Assembly (NCBI GenBank): GCA_012842395.1
Contig: DUSX01000004.1
Span: 1-64,000 of the forward strand
Direction of reading: 5' to 3'
Source: Bacillota bacterium
GTDB taxonomy: Bacteria; Bacillota; SHA-98; UBA4971
DNA: 64,000 bases
The notes below the pieces were generated by a model, which was given only the letters and a program-made list of their open reading frames with translations, did not search any database and was not told the origin of the DNA. This document shows positions 8,694 through 18,351 of this stretch, piece after piece. A program made the translations under genes and the position numbers. Each line of letters begins with the position of its first letter. Positions within the stretch are counted from its first letter, which is position 1.

Positions 8694-9719
8694 TTACGCC
8701 CTTTTCGCCCGTGAATACCGTGCAGCTACCCGTATCGCCTCCTCCATGCTGACAGCGCTGGCCACGCCTCGACCCGCTATGTCAAATGCGGTCCCGTGGT
8801 CGACTGATGTCCGAAGGAATGGCAGACCCAGGGTAACGCTGATGGTCCTCTCGAAATCCAGCGTCTTGGTTGCTATGTGACCCTGGTCGTGGTAGAGGGA
8901 CAGGATGGCGTCCCACTTGCCCTCTAGGCCCAGGTGGAACACTGAATCAGCGCCTATCGGGCCGACTGCGTCTATGCCATCCGCCCGTGCGAGCTCAATC
9001 GCGGGAGAGATCTCTCGCACCTCTTCATCGCCGAAAAGACCGCCCTCACCAGAGTGCGGGTTGAGCCCTGCGACCGCGATCCTCGGCCGCGAGAACCCTA
9101 GGTCAGCCATGGCGTTCGCGATTTGTCTCAGGGCCTCATGCACCCGCTCCTTTGTGACCGCACGGATCGCATCGATGAGCGGGAGGTGACGCGTGAGGAA
9201 GAACACGCGGAGGTTTCTCACGGTGAACATGGTGAGAGCGAATGGAGCGCCTGTCATCGTCGTGTACATCTCGGTGTGCCCTATGAACGGTATTCCTGCG
9301 GCCCTGATCGACTCCTTGTTTATCGGAGCGGTGGCCACAGCGTCGATGGCCTTGGCGAGGCCGAGCTCAACGGACAGCTTGATGCACTCGTACGCTATCT
9401 CGCCCGCGCCAGCCTGGACCTTGCCGAACTCAACCGTGGGTGGTGCGGCCCCGCCTCGGAGGGGCGCCACCACGTCGATAGTCCCCGGCCTGAAACAGCC
9501 TTGAGCTGGCGCCTCGACTGTGTTTAGCCGCACGCGCGCCCCCACGATGGAGGCCGCCCGCTCGAGAAAAGCGGGCACGCCGATGACCACGGGTCGGCAC
9601 ACATCATATAGCTCGCCACTGGCGAGGGCCTTGACCACGATCTCCGGCCCCACGCCCGCCGGGTCCCCCATGGTTATCCCTACCATGGGCTTCTCGCCTG
9701 ATGTCGGTTGAATAGCCAT
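8694..9719 (-). CDS. pdxA2: PdxA-family dehydrogenase, probably four-carbon sugar acid 4-phosphate dehydrogenase
   Basis: A 341-residue PdxA-type metal-dependent dehydrogenase. It shows VGITMGDPAGVGPEI at the N terminus, the GHTEMY segment and SLYHDQGHI, with histidines in the positions that bind divalent metal. PdxA makes a pyridoxine precursor, but PdxA2 paralogues next to a DUF1537 kinase oxidise and decarboxylate D-threonate or D-erythronate 4-phosphate to dihydroxyacetone phosphate. The neighbours favour that role here. Start choice: ATG at 9719, or TTG at 9725, which sits better relative to GAGAGGG; the difference is two residues. Confidence 0.85.
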   Translation of the reverse strand: MAIQPTSGEKPMVGITMGDPAGVGPEIVVKALASGELYDVCRPVVIGVPAFLERAASIVGARVRLNTVEAPAQGCFRPGTIDVVAPLRGGAAPPTVEFGKVQAGAGEIAYECIKLSVELGLAKAIDAVATAPINKESIRAAGIPFIGHTEMYTTMTGAPFALTMFTVRNLRVFFLTRHLPLIDAIRAVTKERVHEALRQIANAMADLGFSRPRIAVAGLNPHSGEGGLFGDEEVREISPAIELARADGIDAVGPIGADSVFHLGLEGKWDAILSLYHDQGHIATKTLDFERTISVTLGLPFLRTSVDHGTAFDIAGRGVASAVSMEEAIRVAARYSRAKRA

Positions 9720-9823
9720 GTGCAAATCATCCCTCTCGTCAAAGTGTCCATCAGAGTCTCTGTGCCAAGGCTCGATTCACACAGAGGCCCGACGGAGCCA
9801 CGCGCACAAACGGCAGCACGAGC

Positions 9824-11194
9824 TCATTCCCTGCTCTCACCGCCATGCTCGAGGAGGTGGCGGACGCACCGGACCGCGGCATCCTCCCCTCCAACGAGGC
9901 CGCCTTTGGTGACGAGTCTCAGGCCCTCGTGTCGTCCGCCGATGAGGGTTCCGGAGGCGGCGAGGGGCAGCACTTCCGTGTTGATCTCGATGCCAGCGGC
10001 GCCTACCTCCTCGAGGACGGCAAGCGTGGTATCGCCCCCTGTCACATATAACCCGCACACTGCGCCCCTCGAGCTCTCGAGAGCCGTCCTCGCAATGCGG
10101 CCAAGGCCGGAGGCGAGGTTCGTGGCCGCCGTGCCAGCGGCCCGGTCCATCTCCCTGTCCAGGGAGGCCAAATCGAGGGTATCCTCCTGGGAAGAGGACG
10201 ATGTGACAATGATCGCCACGTCCTGCGGTCCTCTCGCCGATATGGCGTCGAGCACCTTCGCTGTGGCCTGCGCGACTACGCTGTCGAAGGAGAGAGGGTC
10301 TCCGACGGCGAGAGCCCTGGCGTTCACCGGCACCGTCACGGTAGGCAGCGTTTCCGCTAGGCGTTTTATCTGGGCGCGCGTGAGCGGGGTCGCGCTACCC
10401 ACGACTACGAGCGCCACGCGTCCCTGCCCTCGCACCGGCCCGGAAACGGGCGTCACGTCGGTGGGCGGAGCGACTTCACGGGATGCCAGCACGACCGAGG
10501 CCGTGAACGCGCCGGGGTCAACCAACAACACCTGAAAGGGAAGGCGTGATACGGCGCTCGCGATCACATCGATCTCATCGTCGGTCGCGGCATCGACCAC
10601 CACTATCTTCGCGCCAGACGAGCGGGCCTCGGAGAGACGCTCGAGGACACGTTCCGAGCCGCGCAAGACATCACCCAGCGGGATGCTTGCGACCTTGCGG
10701 CGTGTACCATCCTGGATGAGGGTCGGGACGTGGGATTGCGAGACAGGCGTGCGCGGATCGCGCGCCACGGACGTCTTCTCGAGGGGCACGCCGTCGACCA
10801 GCTGGTAACCGCCAACGGTGATACGGTCCGACTTTGGAAAGGCGGGAACCACCACCGCCAGCTCCGCGTCGGTCAGCTCGTCCAGCGCTGCATCGATCTC
10901 GACGGCTACGTTGCCTCGGAGTGTAGTGTCTATCCTCTTGCTGAAGTGTGACGCGCCCTCGCCCGCCATCCGGGCGAAGCTGCTGAAGCACGCGCGGACT
11001 CGTGCGTACGCTTCGTCCGCCGGCAGCGCACGGCTGTTGGAAGAGACGATCACCGCATCGTACTCGGACAACGCCGGGAGCTTTCCAAGCCCTTCAGGTC
11101 TCAACGTGGCGACGCGCAGGCCTTGAAGGGTGAGGAGGGCTCCGGTGGCGTTTGCCCCGGTGAGGTCGTCGGCGACAGCGAAGAGCTTGACCAT
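9824..11194 (-). CDS. dtnK: DUF1537 four-carbon acid sugar kinase
   Basis: A 456-residue member of the DUF1537/OtnK family. The N-terminal domain begins KLFAVADDLTGANATGA, the hallmark of the group, and contains FSKRIDTTLRGN, another conserved substrate-site block. The C-terminal nucleotide-binding domain includes GLYVTGGDTTLAVL. These kinases phosphorylate four-carbon sugar acids (D-threonate, D-erythronate or L-threonate) at O4. Which acid is used cannot be read from sequence. The ATG at 11194 has GAGGTG 9 bases upstream and lies 24 bases after deoR. Confidence 0.88.
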   Translation of the reverse strand: MVKLFAVADDLTGANATGALLTLQGLRVATLRPEGLGKLPALSEYDAVIVSSNSRALPADEAYARVRACFSSFARMAGEGASHFSKRIDTTLRGNVAVEIDAALDELTDAELAVVVPAFPKSDRITVGGYQLVDGVPLEKTSVARDPRTPVSQSHVPTLIQDGTRRKVASIPLGDVLRGSERVLERLSEARSSGAKIVVVDAATDDEIDVIASAVSRLPFQVLLVDPGAFTASVVLASREVAPPTDVTPVSGPVRGQGRVALVVVGSATPLTRAQIKRLAETLPTVTVPVNARALAVGDPLSFDSVVAQATAKVLDAISARGPQDVAIIVTSSSSQEDTLDLASLDREMDRAAGTAATNLASGLGRIARTALESSRGAVCGLYVTGGDTTLAVLEEVGAAGIEINTEVLPLAASGTLIGGRHEGLRLVTKGGLVGGEDAAVRCVRHLLEHGGESRE

Positions 11195-11218
11195 TGCAGC
11201 TTCACCTCTATGTGGTCC

Positions 11219-12022
11219 CTACCTGGCTTCGTTTCCGGGCGGGTCGGGGCAGGCGGTGTGTCCAGGCCTGACAACGCGCACCCCGAGATCCTCGATGGCC
11301 TGGATCACGGCAGCGTCAGTCTCGTCGTCGGTCACCACCGCGCTCAACTCGTCGATGGCGCAGATCTGGGCGAAGACCCGCACCCCGAACTTGCTATGGT
11401 CCGCGAGGACCACACGTTTCGACCCCGCACGGATCATGGCTCTCTTCACGGGGACTTTGTTTATGTTGCGAGTCATGACGCCGCTCTCGGGGTCGATGGC
11501 GTCGCAACCGATAAACGCGGCGTCCACATGCAGCGAGCCGATCATGCGTTCCGCCACAGGGCCCATCATGTTGTACACGCTGCGCTGGACTTCGCCGCCG
11601 GTGCAGATCACCCTGATACCTCGCGAGTCCGCAAGTTCAGCCGCGATCTTGAGGTCATTGGTGACTACCGTGAGGTCTCGGAACGCGTGAAGCCTCTTTG
11701 CCAGCGCAAATGTGGTCGATCCGGCGTCAAGGATGATCGCATCTCCCTCGGAGATCAACGCCAGCGCGGCTTCGGCGATCATCGCCTTCTCTTCCGGCAG
11801 GGAACTCGCCTTGGAAAGATAGGGTATGTCGCGCGTAACCCCGCTCCGCAGCATCGCCCCCCCGCGGACCCTTACAATCATCCCCGAGTCTTCCAGCGCC
11901 TTCAAGTCGCGGCGGACGGTCATTCGGGAGACCCCGAACTTTGTGGCTATCTCGTCGACTCCGACGGCGCCACGGGAATTGATGTATTCGGCGATGAACG
12001 CTTGTCTTTCACTAGACAGCAC
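11219..12022 (-). CDS. DeoR-family transcriptional regulator
   Basis: A 267-residue DeoR regulator: winged helix-turn-helix in the first 60 residues (VDEIATKFGVSRMTVRRDLKALE) followed by the sugar-phosphate-sensing domain with GDAIILDAGSTTFALAKRL. It is first in the operon with the kinase, dehydrogenase and permease and probably represses it until a phosphorylated intermediate accumulates. The GTG start at 12022 has GGAGG 11 bases upstream; an ATG between them is out of frame and quickly stops. Confidence 0.9.
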   Translation of the reverse strand: MLSSERQAFIAEYINSRGAVGVDEIATKFGVSRMTVRRDLKALEDSGMIVRVRGGAMLRSGVTRDIPYLSKASSLPEEKAMIAEAALALISEGDAIILDAGSTTFALAKRLHAFRDLTVVTNDLKIAAELADSRGIRVICTGGEVQRSVYNMMGPVAERMIGSLHVDAAFIGCDAIDPESGVMTRNINKVPVKRAMIRAGSKRVVLADHSKFGVRVFAQICAIDELSAVVTDDETDAAVIQAIEDLGVRVVRPGHTACPDPPGNEAR

Positions 12023-12375
12023 TGGTCATCGAACCTCCGTGGGAGAGAAGCCCCGTGCTCCTCTGAGAAAGTCTAGACAGTCATATGTGTCATGTTGTGC
12101 GTTTGTGATCGCAATATTACTATTCGATGGGCGCTATAAAACTCCTGCCGGAGTCTGTGAGATCATATGGTATGGCTTTGGCAGGCTCTCGGGCGAGGAA
12201 ACCGGGGTGCAGAAGGCCACGTCCCACCGGACTGGGGCGCGTTCACGCCATGCGTGTGGCGCCGCGAGGAACGCTGGGGGGCTGAAAGCCGTCGGCTATC
12301 AGGCTGCTTGTGTGCCAAAGCGGCTGGGGCTCGGGCGCGGATCGTGAGGTCGCGGATGCGCTGCGGGACACGAGG
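12023..12375. other. Intergenic control region between hfq and the deoR operon
   Basis: 353 bases with no supported gene. The right-hand two thirds are GC-rich. Bases about 12070-12175 are markedly AT-rich and contain two CATATG cores about 80 bases apart (near 12084 and 12165), plausible DeoR operator sites. I see no convincing -35/-10 pair, so the promoter is not placed exactly. Confidence 0.5.
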
Positions 12376-12633
12376 TCAAGCGTTCTTCGGGTCGGCCCCG
12401 CGTTCGGGCTGCGAGAGAGATGACACGGGACGCAAGGGCGTGATGGTAGAGATGGCGTGTTTGTAAATGAGATCCTGCCGGGTGCCGTCTGACAAGATCA
12501 CCGTGAAGCTGTCGAAGCCCTTTACCAGGCCTTTCATCTGATACCCGTTGACGAGGTATATGGTGACCGGGATCTCCTGGCGCCTTACGGCGTTCAGGAA
12601 CACGTCCTGAAGACTCTGGGACTGCCTGCCCAT
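12376..12633 (-). CDS. hfq: RNA chaperone Hfq
   Basis: An 85-residue Hfq. The Sm1 region is [20 protein letters not shown] and the Sm2 motif is YKHAISTI, the uridine-binding signature. It forms hexameric rings that pair small RNAs with mRNAs. The ATG at 12633 has GGGAG about 6 bases upstream; the ATG four codons earlier at 12645 touches its own purine tract. The position just downstream of miaA is classical. Confidence 0.95.
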   Translation of the reverse strand: MGRQSQSLQDVFLNAVRRQEIPVTIYLVNGYQMKGLVKGFDSFTVILSDGTRQDLIYKHAISTITPLRPVSSLSQPERGADPKNA

Positions 12634-12781
12634 GTGCTCTCCCATCCTTCCTGTTCCGGGCGGCCGCTTCCGGCCGGCCGCGCCCCGCGTCCTTGTCGTC
12701 GTCACTGTGCACCGGCATATGCAGGCTGAAGCGTACGCCACGAGGCGCGCCCCGCTGCGTGCGGTCGCACGAAAACACCTT

Positions 12782-13768
12782 CTACATCGCCGCGAGTTTT
12801 CCTTTGACCAGCGCAAGGACGCAGGTCGCCGCCTCGCTCACCGACGGCGGGCATCCCATGTCGATCCATTCTATTCGCGGGTCAGCACGGAACCAGGTGA
12901 GCTGTCGCTTCGCGTACCGCCTGGTGTTCCGCTTGATCGCCTCCACGGCTTCTTCAAGCGAGCACCTACCCCGCAGGTGCTCAACGATCTCCTTGTAGCC
13001 CAGCGCCTGTCGCGCGGTAAGAGCGCACTCGTATCCACGTTCCAACAAACAGCGGGTCTCCTCCACGAGCCCTTGCCTCACCATGGCATCACACCGCCGT
13101 TCTATGCGCTCGTAGAGGACCTCCCTCTCGCGGACCAGCCCCAGCATCACGAGCCTGTCCACGCGCATCTTTCCCTCCCCCGCCCTCCGCCACATCTCGG
13201 AGATGGGCCGCCCCGTCGTGGCGTAGACTTCGAGGGCGCGGATTATGCGGCGCGCGTCGTTCGGGTGTATCCGGCGGGCGGCCGCCGGATCTACCTCTGC
13301 GAGCCTCGCGTGAAGGGCAGGCACCCCCTGGGCTGCGGCCTCGTCCTCAAGTTTCCTGCGCAATTCCGGGGAAGCGCCCTCCCATGGGAACAGGAACCCG
13401 TCGACCACGGCCCTCACGTAGAGGCCCGTGCCGCCTACGAGGAATGGGATCTTTCCGCGGGCAGCGATGTCGTCGATGGCAGCCTGCGCCAGCTCCTGGA
13501 AGCGTGCCACGTTGAACGCTTCATCCGGATCGACCACATCGATGAGGTGATGCGGAACTCGTGCGCGTTCCGACGGTCCGGGCTTCGCCGTGCCGATGTC
13601 CATGTACCTGTACACCTGCATGGAGTCACACGACACTATCTCGCCCCCGAGCCTCGCCGCCGCCTCGATGGAAACGTCCGTCTTGCCGACCGCCGTAGGA
13701 CCGACAATGACGACAAGGATCTCGGGGCACCTCCGCGTCCTTCGTTCGCCGTGTCTTGCTTCTTTCAT
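12782..13768 (-). CDS. miaA: tRNA dimethylallyltransferase
   Basis: A 328-residue MiaA. P-loop [26 protein letters not shown] for tRNA and substrate binding, [30 protein letters not shown] and the C-terminal [16 protein letters not shown] are all present. It prenylates A37 of tRNAs reading UNN codons; MiaB, encoded upstream in the same run, then adds the methylthio group. The ATG at 13768 has GAGGGG 4 bases upstream; the open frame upstream of it is not protein-like. Confidence 0.96.
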   Translation of the reverse strand: MKEARHGERRTRRCPEILVVIVGPTAVGKTDVSIEAAARLGGEIVSCDSMQVYRYMDIGTAKPGPSERARVPHHLIDVVDPDEAFNVARFQELAQAAIDDIAARGKIPFLVGGTGLYVRAVVDGFLFPWEGASPELRRKLEDEAAAQGVPALHARLAEVDPAAARRIHPNDARRIIRALEVYATTGRPISEMWRRAGEGKMRVDRLVMLGLVREREVLYERIERRCDAMVRQGLVEETRCLLERGYECALTARQALGYKEIVEHLRGRCSLEEAVEAIKRNTRRYAKRQLTWFRADPRIEWIDMGCPPSVSEAATCVLALVKGKLAAM

Positions 13769-13864
13769 ACGTCCCCTCTTCCGTGGTCCTCCCGCAGCTT
13801 TCCACAACCTCCAGGGCAAGCTCGCCCGGCACAGGCGCCTGCCTGGGAGGCAGGGCCCCGCGCC

Positions 13865-15688
13865 TCACACTCTCCTGAACGCCCGTTCAATTTCACCCTT
13901 GCCGATCCTGAGGATCGTTGGGCGCCCGTGTGGGCACGAGTATGGATCGCTCGCCTTTGCGAGGTCCGCGAGGAGCCTGTCTATCTCGGGCGCCTCAAGG
14001 GCGTGATTCGCCTTCACCGCCGCCTTGCACGCAACCTCGGCCGCCACGCGCGCGACCAGATCGATGCCCTTGTACGCGTCGTCCTCGGGGGCTCCAAAGC
14101 ACGCCTCGAGTGACTCACGAACGACATCCGCGACGTCGCGTGCCCCGCGCAGGGAACCAAGCACGGCCGGGACCCCACGGAGGATGAGCGCCGACTGCCC
14201 GAAGGGCTCCAGAAGGAAACCGAGCCTCGAAAGCTCCTCAAGCATTGCGCACACGCGGGACTCCACGCGCGGCGACAGCTCCAGAGTCGTCGGGATGAGT
14301 GTCTGGACCTCCGGAGCCCCAGTTGAAAGCCCCGCGAGGACCGCCTCATACAAGATTCGCTCGTGCGCTGCATGTTGATCGATTATCACAAGGTCGCCAT
14401 CGTCGGCCGCGAGTATGTACGTGTTCATGAACACCCCGAGCGGGACGAAGCGCGTCCTGGGCCCGGCGGTGCCCACTGCGCGCGACGCCTGTGGCGAGAC
14501 CACGCCCCCCTCTGCCTCGCCCAGCTCCACCTCAAGGCCGGCGGGATGACCGGCGCGGTAGCCGTACGCTCCCGGCCCGTCCCTCACGGTCCAGGTGGGG
14601 GCCGCATGACGGTCTAGCGCTGCGCCGTCTCCCCGCGGGTCAGGCCCGAGCCTTCGGCCGAGGTTTGGGACTGCAGCGGATGAGTGGAGCGCTGACGCCG
14701 CGGCCTGCGCGGCAAGCTGGAACACCTCATGGCCCGCGGAGAATCTCACCTCTCGTTTGGCCGGATGAACGTTCACGTCGACCGAAGCCGGGTCGGTGGA
14801 GATCCAAAGAAACACCACTGGGTACCGGCCCGGAGGCAGCCTCCGGGCGTATGCATTCTCTATTGCTCGCGCCACAGCGGGGGCCGACACGGGCCTTCCA
14901 TTTACGAATACGTGCTGCATGTCCCGGTTGGCGCGGGAGAGATCTGGGGGTGATATGAACCCTTCGATGCTGGTGCGACCGGTGCCGGCCACGAGCGGCA
15001 GCAAAGCTTTTGCGAGGGTCGCTCCGTACAGGGAGGCGATCGCCGCCCGCCTGTCGCCGCCGGGCTGTCCCTGGGCAAGGAGCAAGTCCCGTCCGTCCTG
15101 AACCAACCGAAACCTCACGCCCGGCCAGGCCAGCGCGACTCTAGCCACGGTGTCGCGGATGTGGTCGAGTTCCGTCGCGGGGCGCCTTTGGAATTTTCGT
15201 CTCGCGGGTGTATTGAAGAAGAGATCACGGCAGGTTACGGCGGTGCCCGCGGGCGAGGGCGCGTCCTCAACCTGCACGAGGCTCCCGCCTTCGTACACGA
15301 CCCTCGTGCCGACCTGGTCGACCTCGCGCCTGGTCACGAGCTCCACGCGCGCCACCGCCGCAATGCTTGCGAGGGCCTCTCCCCTGAACCCCATCGTTCG
15401 CACGTTTTGGAGATCGTCCGCCCGGCGGATCTTGCTCGTCGCGTGCCGGAGGAACGCCGCCTTTGCGTCGCCCCTAGTCATTCCCGAACCGTCATCACTC
15501 ACCCTGATGAACTCGCCTGGTGCGCCCCGGAGCTCGATGGTTATGGCGGACGCTCCCGCATCGATGGAGTTCTCGACGAGCTCCTTCACGACCGACGCGG
15601 GGCGCTCTATCACCTCGCCCGCAGCGATCTTGTTGATGGTCTCCTCGTCGAGCAACGTAATGGTGGTGTCGTCTCGTCCCAGGCTCAC
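13865..15688 (-). CDS. mutL: DNA mismatch repair protein MutL
   Basis: A 607-residue GHKL ATPase. The N-terminal half has IAAGEVIERPASVVKELVEN, DDGSGM and GFRGEAL. The C-terminal half has DQHAAHERILYE, the DQHA(x)2E(x)4E metal motif of endonuclease-type MutL, so this protein should nick DNA itself, as expected for bacteria without MutH. The middle is a variable proline- and glycine-rich linker. GTG start at 15688 overlaps the mutS stop by 4 bases. Confidence 0.97.
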   Translation of the reverse strand: MSLGRDDTTITLLDEETINKIAAGEVIERPASVVKELVENSIDAGASAITIELRGAPGEFIRVSDDGSGMTRGDAKAAFLRHATSKIRRADDLQNVRTMGFRGEALASIAAVARVELVTRREVDQVGTRVVYEGGSLVQVEDAPSPAGTAVTCRDLFFNTPARRKFQRRPATELDHIRDTVARVALAWPGVRFRLVQDGRDLLLAQGQPGGDRRAAIASLYGATLAKALLPLVAGTGRTSIEGFISPPDLSRANRDMQHVFVNGRPVSAPAVARAIENAYARRLPPGRYPVVFLWISTDPASVDVNVHPAKREVRFSAGHEVFQLAAQAAASALHSSAAVPNLGRRLGPDPRGDGAALDRHAAPTWTVRDGPGAYGYRAGHPAGLEVELGEAEGGVVSPQASRAVGTAGPRTRFVPLGVFMNTYILAADDGDLVIIDQHAAHERILYEAVLAGLSTGAPEVQTLIPTTLELSPRVESRVCAMLEELSRLGFLLEPFGQSALILRGVPAVLGSLRGARDVADVVRESLEACFGAPEDDAYKGIDLVARVAAEVACKAAVKANHALEAPEIDRLLADLAKASDPYSCPHGRPTILRIGKGEIERAFRRV

Positions 15689-18351
15689 AGGTCCTCGTCC
15701 CTTTCAGATAACCTCGCTTTGACCTCGGCCAGCTTCTGAAGTGCCTCGATGGGCGTCATCCTGTCCACGTCGAGCGCCCTGAGCTCGGCGACGATCCCAT
15801 TCCGCGCGCAGGTCGCGCACGCCTCCGCGCGCGCCGTCGCCTGGTCTGGCGCGCCTGGCACATCCCGCTCGTCCGTCTCCATCAACATGGCGAGCAGGCT
15901 CATCTGCTGCGGTCTCGAGGGGCTGCGCCTTTCGAGGTCTCGCAGTATCGCGCCGGCCCGCCGCACTATCTCCGCGGGCATGCCGGCCATCCGCGCGACG
16001 TTTATGCCGTAGCTCTTGTCGCACCCGCCCGGCGCGAGTCTGAAGAGGAACACGACCTCGCCGTCGCGCTCCTCGGCCTCCACGCGGAAGTTCCTCACAC
16101 GCGGCAGCCTCTCCTCGAGCTCGGTCAATTCATGGAAATGGGTGGTGAATATCGTCTTCGCGCCGACCCTGTTGTGGAGGTACTCGATGACCGCCTGGGC
16201 GATGGCCATCCCGTCGTAGGTGCTGGTGCCTCTTCCAAGCTCGTCGATGAATATGAGAGTCTTCTCGGTCGCCTGCGCCAGGATCGCGGCGGTCTGGAGA
16301 AGCTCCACCATGAACGTGGACTTCCCCGAGGCGATCTCCTCGCTCGACCCCGCCCGGACCGCTATTCTATCGGTGAGCGGGATGCGCGCCGACGTGGCGG
16401 GCACGAAGCTTCCGATGTGCGCCATGAGGACGATGAGGAGCACTGACTTGCCGAAAGTGCTCTTGCCAGCCATGTTGGGCCCGGTGAGCACCATTATCTG
16501 GCAGTCATTAGGATCAAGGACCACGCTATTGGGAACGAACGCGCCCGCTGGTATGGTCGTTTCCACTACCGGGTGGCGGGCGCCTACGATCTCGAGCCTC
16601 GCGCCCTCGTACACCGTGGGCCGCACGTATCCTCGAGCCGCCGCGACCTCGGCCAGGCCCGCGAGCACATCAGCTTCGGCGAGGGCCCTTGCGGCTTCCT
16701 GGATCCTTGCGGTCTCGGCGGCCACGCGCGCGCGGACCTCGCAGAACAACTCGTACTCGAGGCGGGACATATGGTCCTTCGCCTTCAAGATGATGGCCTC
16801 GTGCTCTTTGAGCTCCGGAGTGACGAAACGCTCCGCCCCGGAGAGGGTCTGCTTCCTTACCCACTCCGTTGGCACGAGGTGAAGGTTTGGCCGGGTCACT
16901 TCTATGTAGTACCCGAACACCTGGTTGTACCCGACCTTCAGGGACTTGATGCCCGTTCGCTCTCTCTCAGTCGTCTCGAGCGTGGCGAGGAACTCCCGGC
17001 TCCTCTCGCTCGTCCTCCGCAGCTCGTCGAGGTGCTCATTGTACCCGCTGCGGATTATGCCGCCTTCCGTCACGGCGGCGGGTGGATCGTCGCAGATAGC
17101 CTCCATGATGAGCTGGCGGACGTCTGAAAGGTCGCCGAGCCTCGCCCCCAGCTCGCGGAGGGCGGCGCACCGCGCGCGCACAAGAAGGCTCCGGATCTCA
17201 GGGATGGCCGCGAAGGACTCGGCGAGCGCAACCAGGTCGCGTGCACCTGCGGCGGACGTCGAGACCCGCGTGGCGAGCCTTTCCACGTCGCGCACGGCGG
17301 CGAGCGCCTGCCGCAGCTCGGCCCGGGCGATGACATCCCCCACCAGCTCCTCGACCGCGTCGAGCCTTCGGTTGATCTCTGCAATGTCTTGGGAGGGCCT
17401 CTCCAGCCACCTTCGGATGAGCCGCGCGCCCATGGGCGTTACCGTGCGGTCCAGTACGCTGAGGAGCGTGGGCCCGCGGGAGCGCTGGCGGATAGGGTCT
17501 GACACCTCCAGGCTTCGTCTGGATTCAGGGTCAAGCCCCATTGAGTCGCCGCAGGAGTACGCCTTGAGGCTCCTGATGTGACCGAGCGACGTCATCTGCG
17601 TCTCGCGCAGATAAAGCAGGACCAGCCCCGCGGCTTGAAGGCCCACCGGGTACTCGCGCGCACCCGACGACTCGAGCGTGGTCGAACCGAACTGCTCCTC
17701 GACCGCCTTCGCCGCGAGCGACGGCGACCCCGCCCCTGGAACGTCGTCACACCGTGTGAGCGAGATGCCTTCCAGTCTCGAGAGGCCCTCCATCAGGCGA
17801 GCATCCTTGGCCGCGTCGGGCGGCACAAGGCATTCCCTCGGTGCGATCCTTGCCATTTCGGCAAGGATCGCGTCTTGCGCGCGCTGGCCCGCGGCCTCGG
17901 TGACGGAGAACTCCCCGGTCGACACGTCAGTCACGGCCAGCCCTACGGCGCGGCCCCGGACGGCGACCGCGGCAAGATAGTTGTTGGACTTGGCGTCCAG
18001 GAACTCCGGGTCGGTCACCGTGCCGGGCGTAACCACCCGGGTGACCTCGCGCCTCACGATCTGGCGCCCTGGGCCCGGCACCTCCATCTGGTCGCACACC
18101 GCAACCTTGTAGCCGCTATCCACGAGGCGCGCGATGTAAGCCTGCGCCGCGTGGTACGGCACGCCGCACATGGGCATCCTGTTGCCCTTGCCCGTCTCGC
18201 GAGACGTCAGCGTTATGTCGAGCACCCTCGACGCTATCTCGGCGTCCTCGTTGAACATCTCGTAGAAGTCGCCGAGCCTGAACATGAGTATCGCGTCGCG
18301 GTACTTCGCTTTTATAGCCTGGTACTGCTGAAGCATCGGGGTGATGGTCAA
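15685..18351 (-). CDS. mutS: DNA mismatch repair protein MutS
   Basis: An 888-residue MutS1. The mismatch-binding Phe-x-Glu is in FRLGDFYEMF near the N terminus, Walker A is GPNMAGKST, and the Walker B region is IFIDELGRGTSTYDGMA. The start is a TTG at 18351, giving MTITPMLQQYQAIKAKY, which aligns with family N termini; GAGGTGG lies upstream inside miaB and the codon overlaps the miaB stop (TTGA). The next ATG would remove five residues. Confidence 0.97.
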   Translation of the reverse strand: MTITPMLQQYQAIKAKYRDAILMFRLGDFYEMFNEDAEIASRVLDITLTSRETGKGNRMPMCGVPYHAAQAYIARLVDSGYKVAVCDQMEVPGPGRQIVRREVTRVVTPGTVTDPEFLDAKSNNYLAAVAVRGRAVGLAVTDVSTGEFSVTEAAGQRAQDAILAEMARIAPRECLVPPDAAKDARLMEGLSRLEGISLTRCDDVPGAGSPSLAAKAVEEQFGSTTLESSGAREYPVGLQAAGLVLLYLRETQMTSLGHIRSLKAYSCGDSMGLDPESRRSLEVSDPIRQRSRGPTLLSVLDRTVTPMGARLIRRWLERPSQDIAEINRRLDAVEELVGDVIARAELRQALAAVRDVERLATRVSTSAAGARDLVALAESFAAIPEIRSLLVRARCAALRELGARLGDLSDVRQLIMEAICDDPPAAVTEGGIIRSGYNEHLDELRRTSERSREFLATLETTERERTGIKSLKVGYNQVFGYYIEVTRPNLHLVPTEWVRKQTLSGAERFVTPELKEHEAIILKAKDHMSRLEYELFCEVRARVAAETARIQEAARALAEADVLAGLAEVAAARGYVRPTVYEGARLEIVGARHPVVETTIPAGAFVPNSVVLDPNDCQIMVLTGPNMAGKSTFGKSVLLIVLMAHIGSFVPATSARIPLTDRIAVRAGSSEEIASGKSTFMVELLQTAAILAQATEKTLIFIDELGRGTSTYDGMAIAQAVIEYLHNRVGAKTIFTTHFHELTELEERLPRVRNFRVEAEERDGEVVFLFRLAPGGCDKSYGINVARMAGMPAEIVRRAGAILRDLERRSPSRPQQMSLLAMLMETDERDVPGAPDQATARAEACATCARNGIVAELRALDVDRMTPIEALQKLAEVKARLSERDEDL

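Noticed and set aside
12632-14113. Long plus-strand ORF of 493 codons opposite miaA and mutL
   Set aside because: It is antisense to two genes with strong family motifs, and its translation has no recognisable domain; long antisense frames are expected at this GC content.
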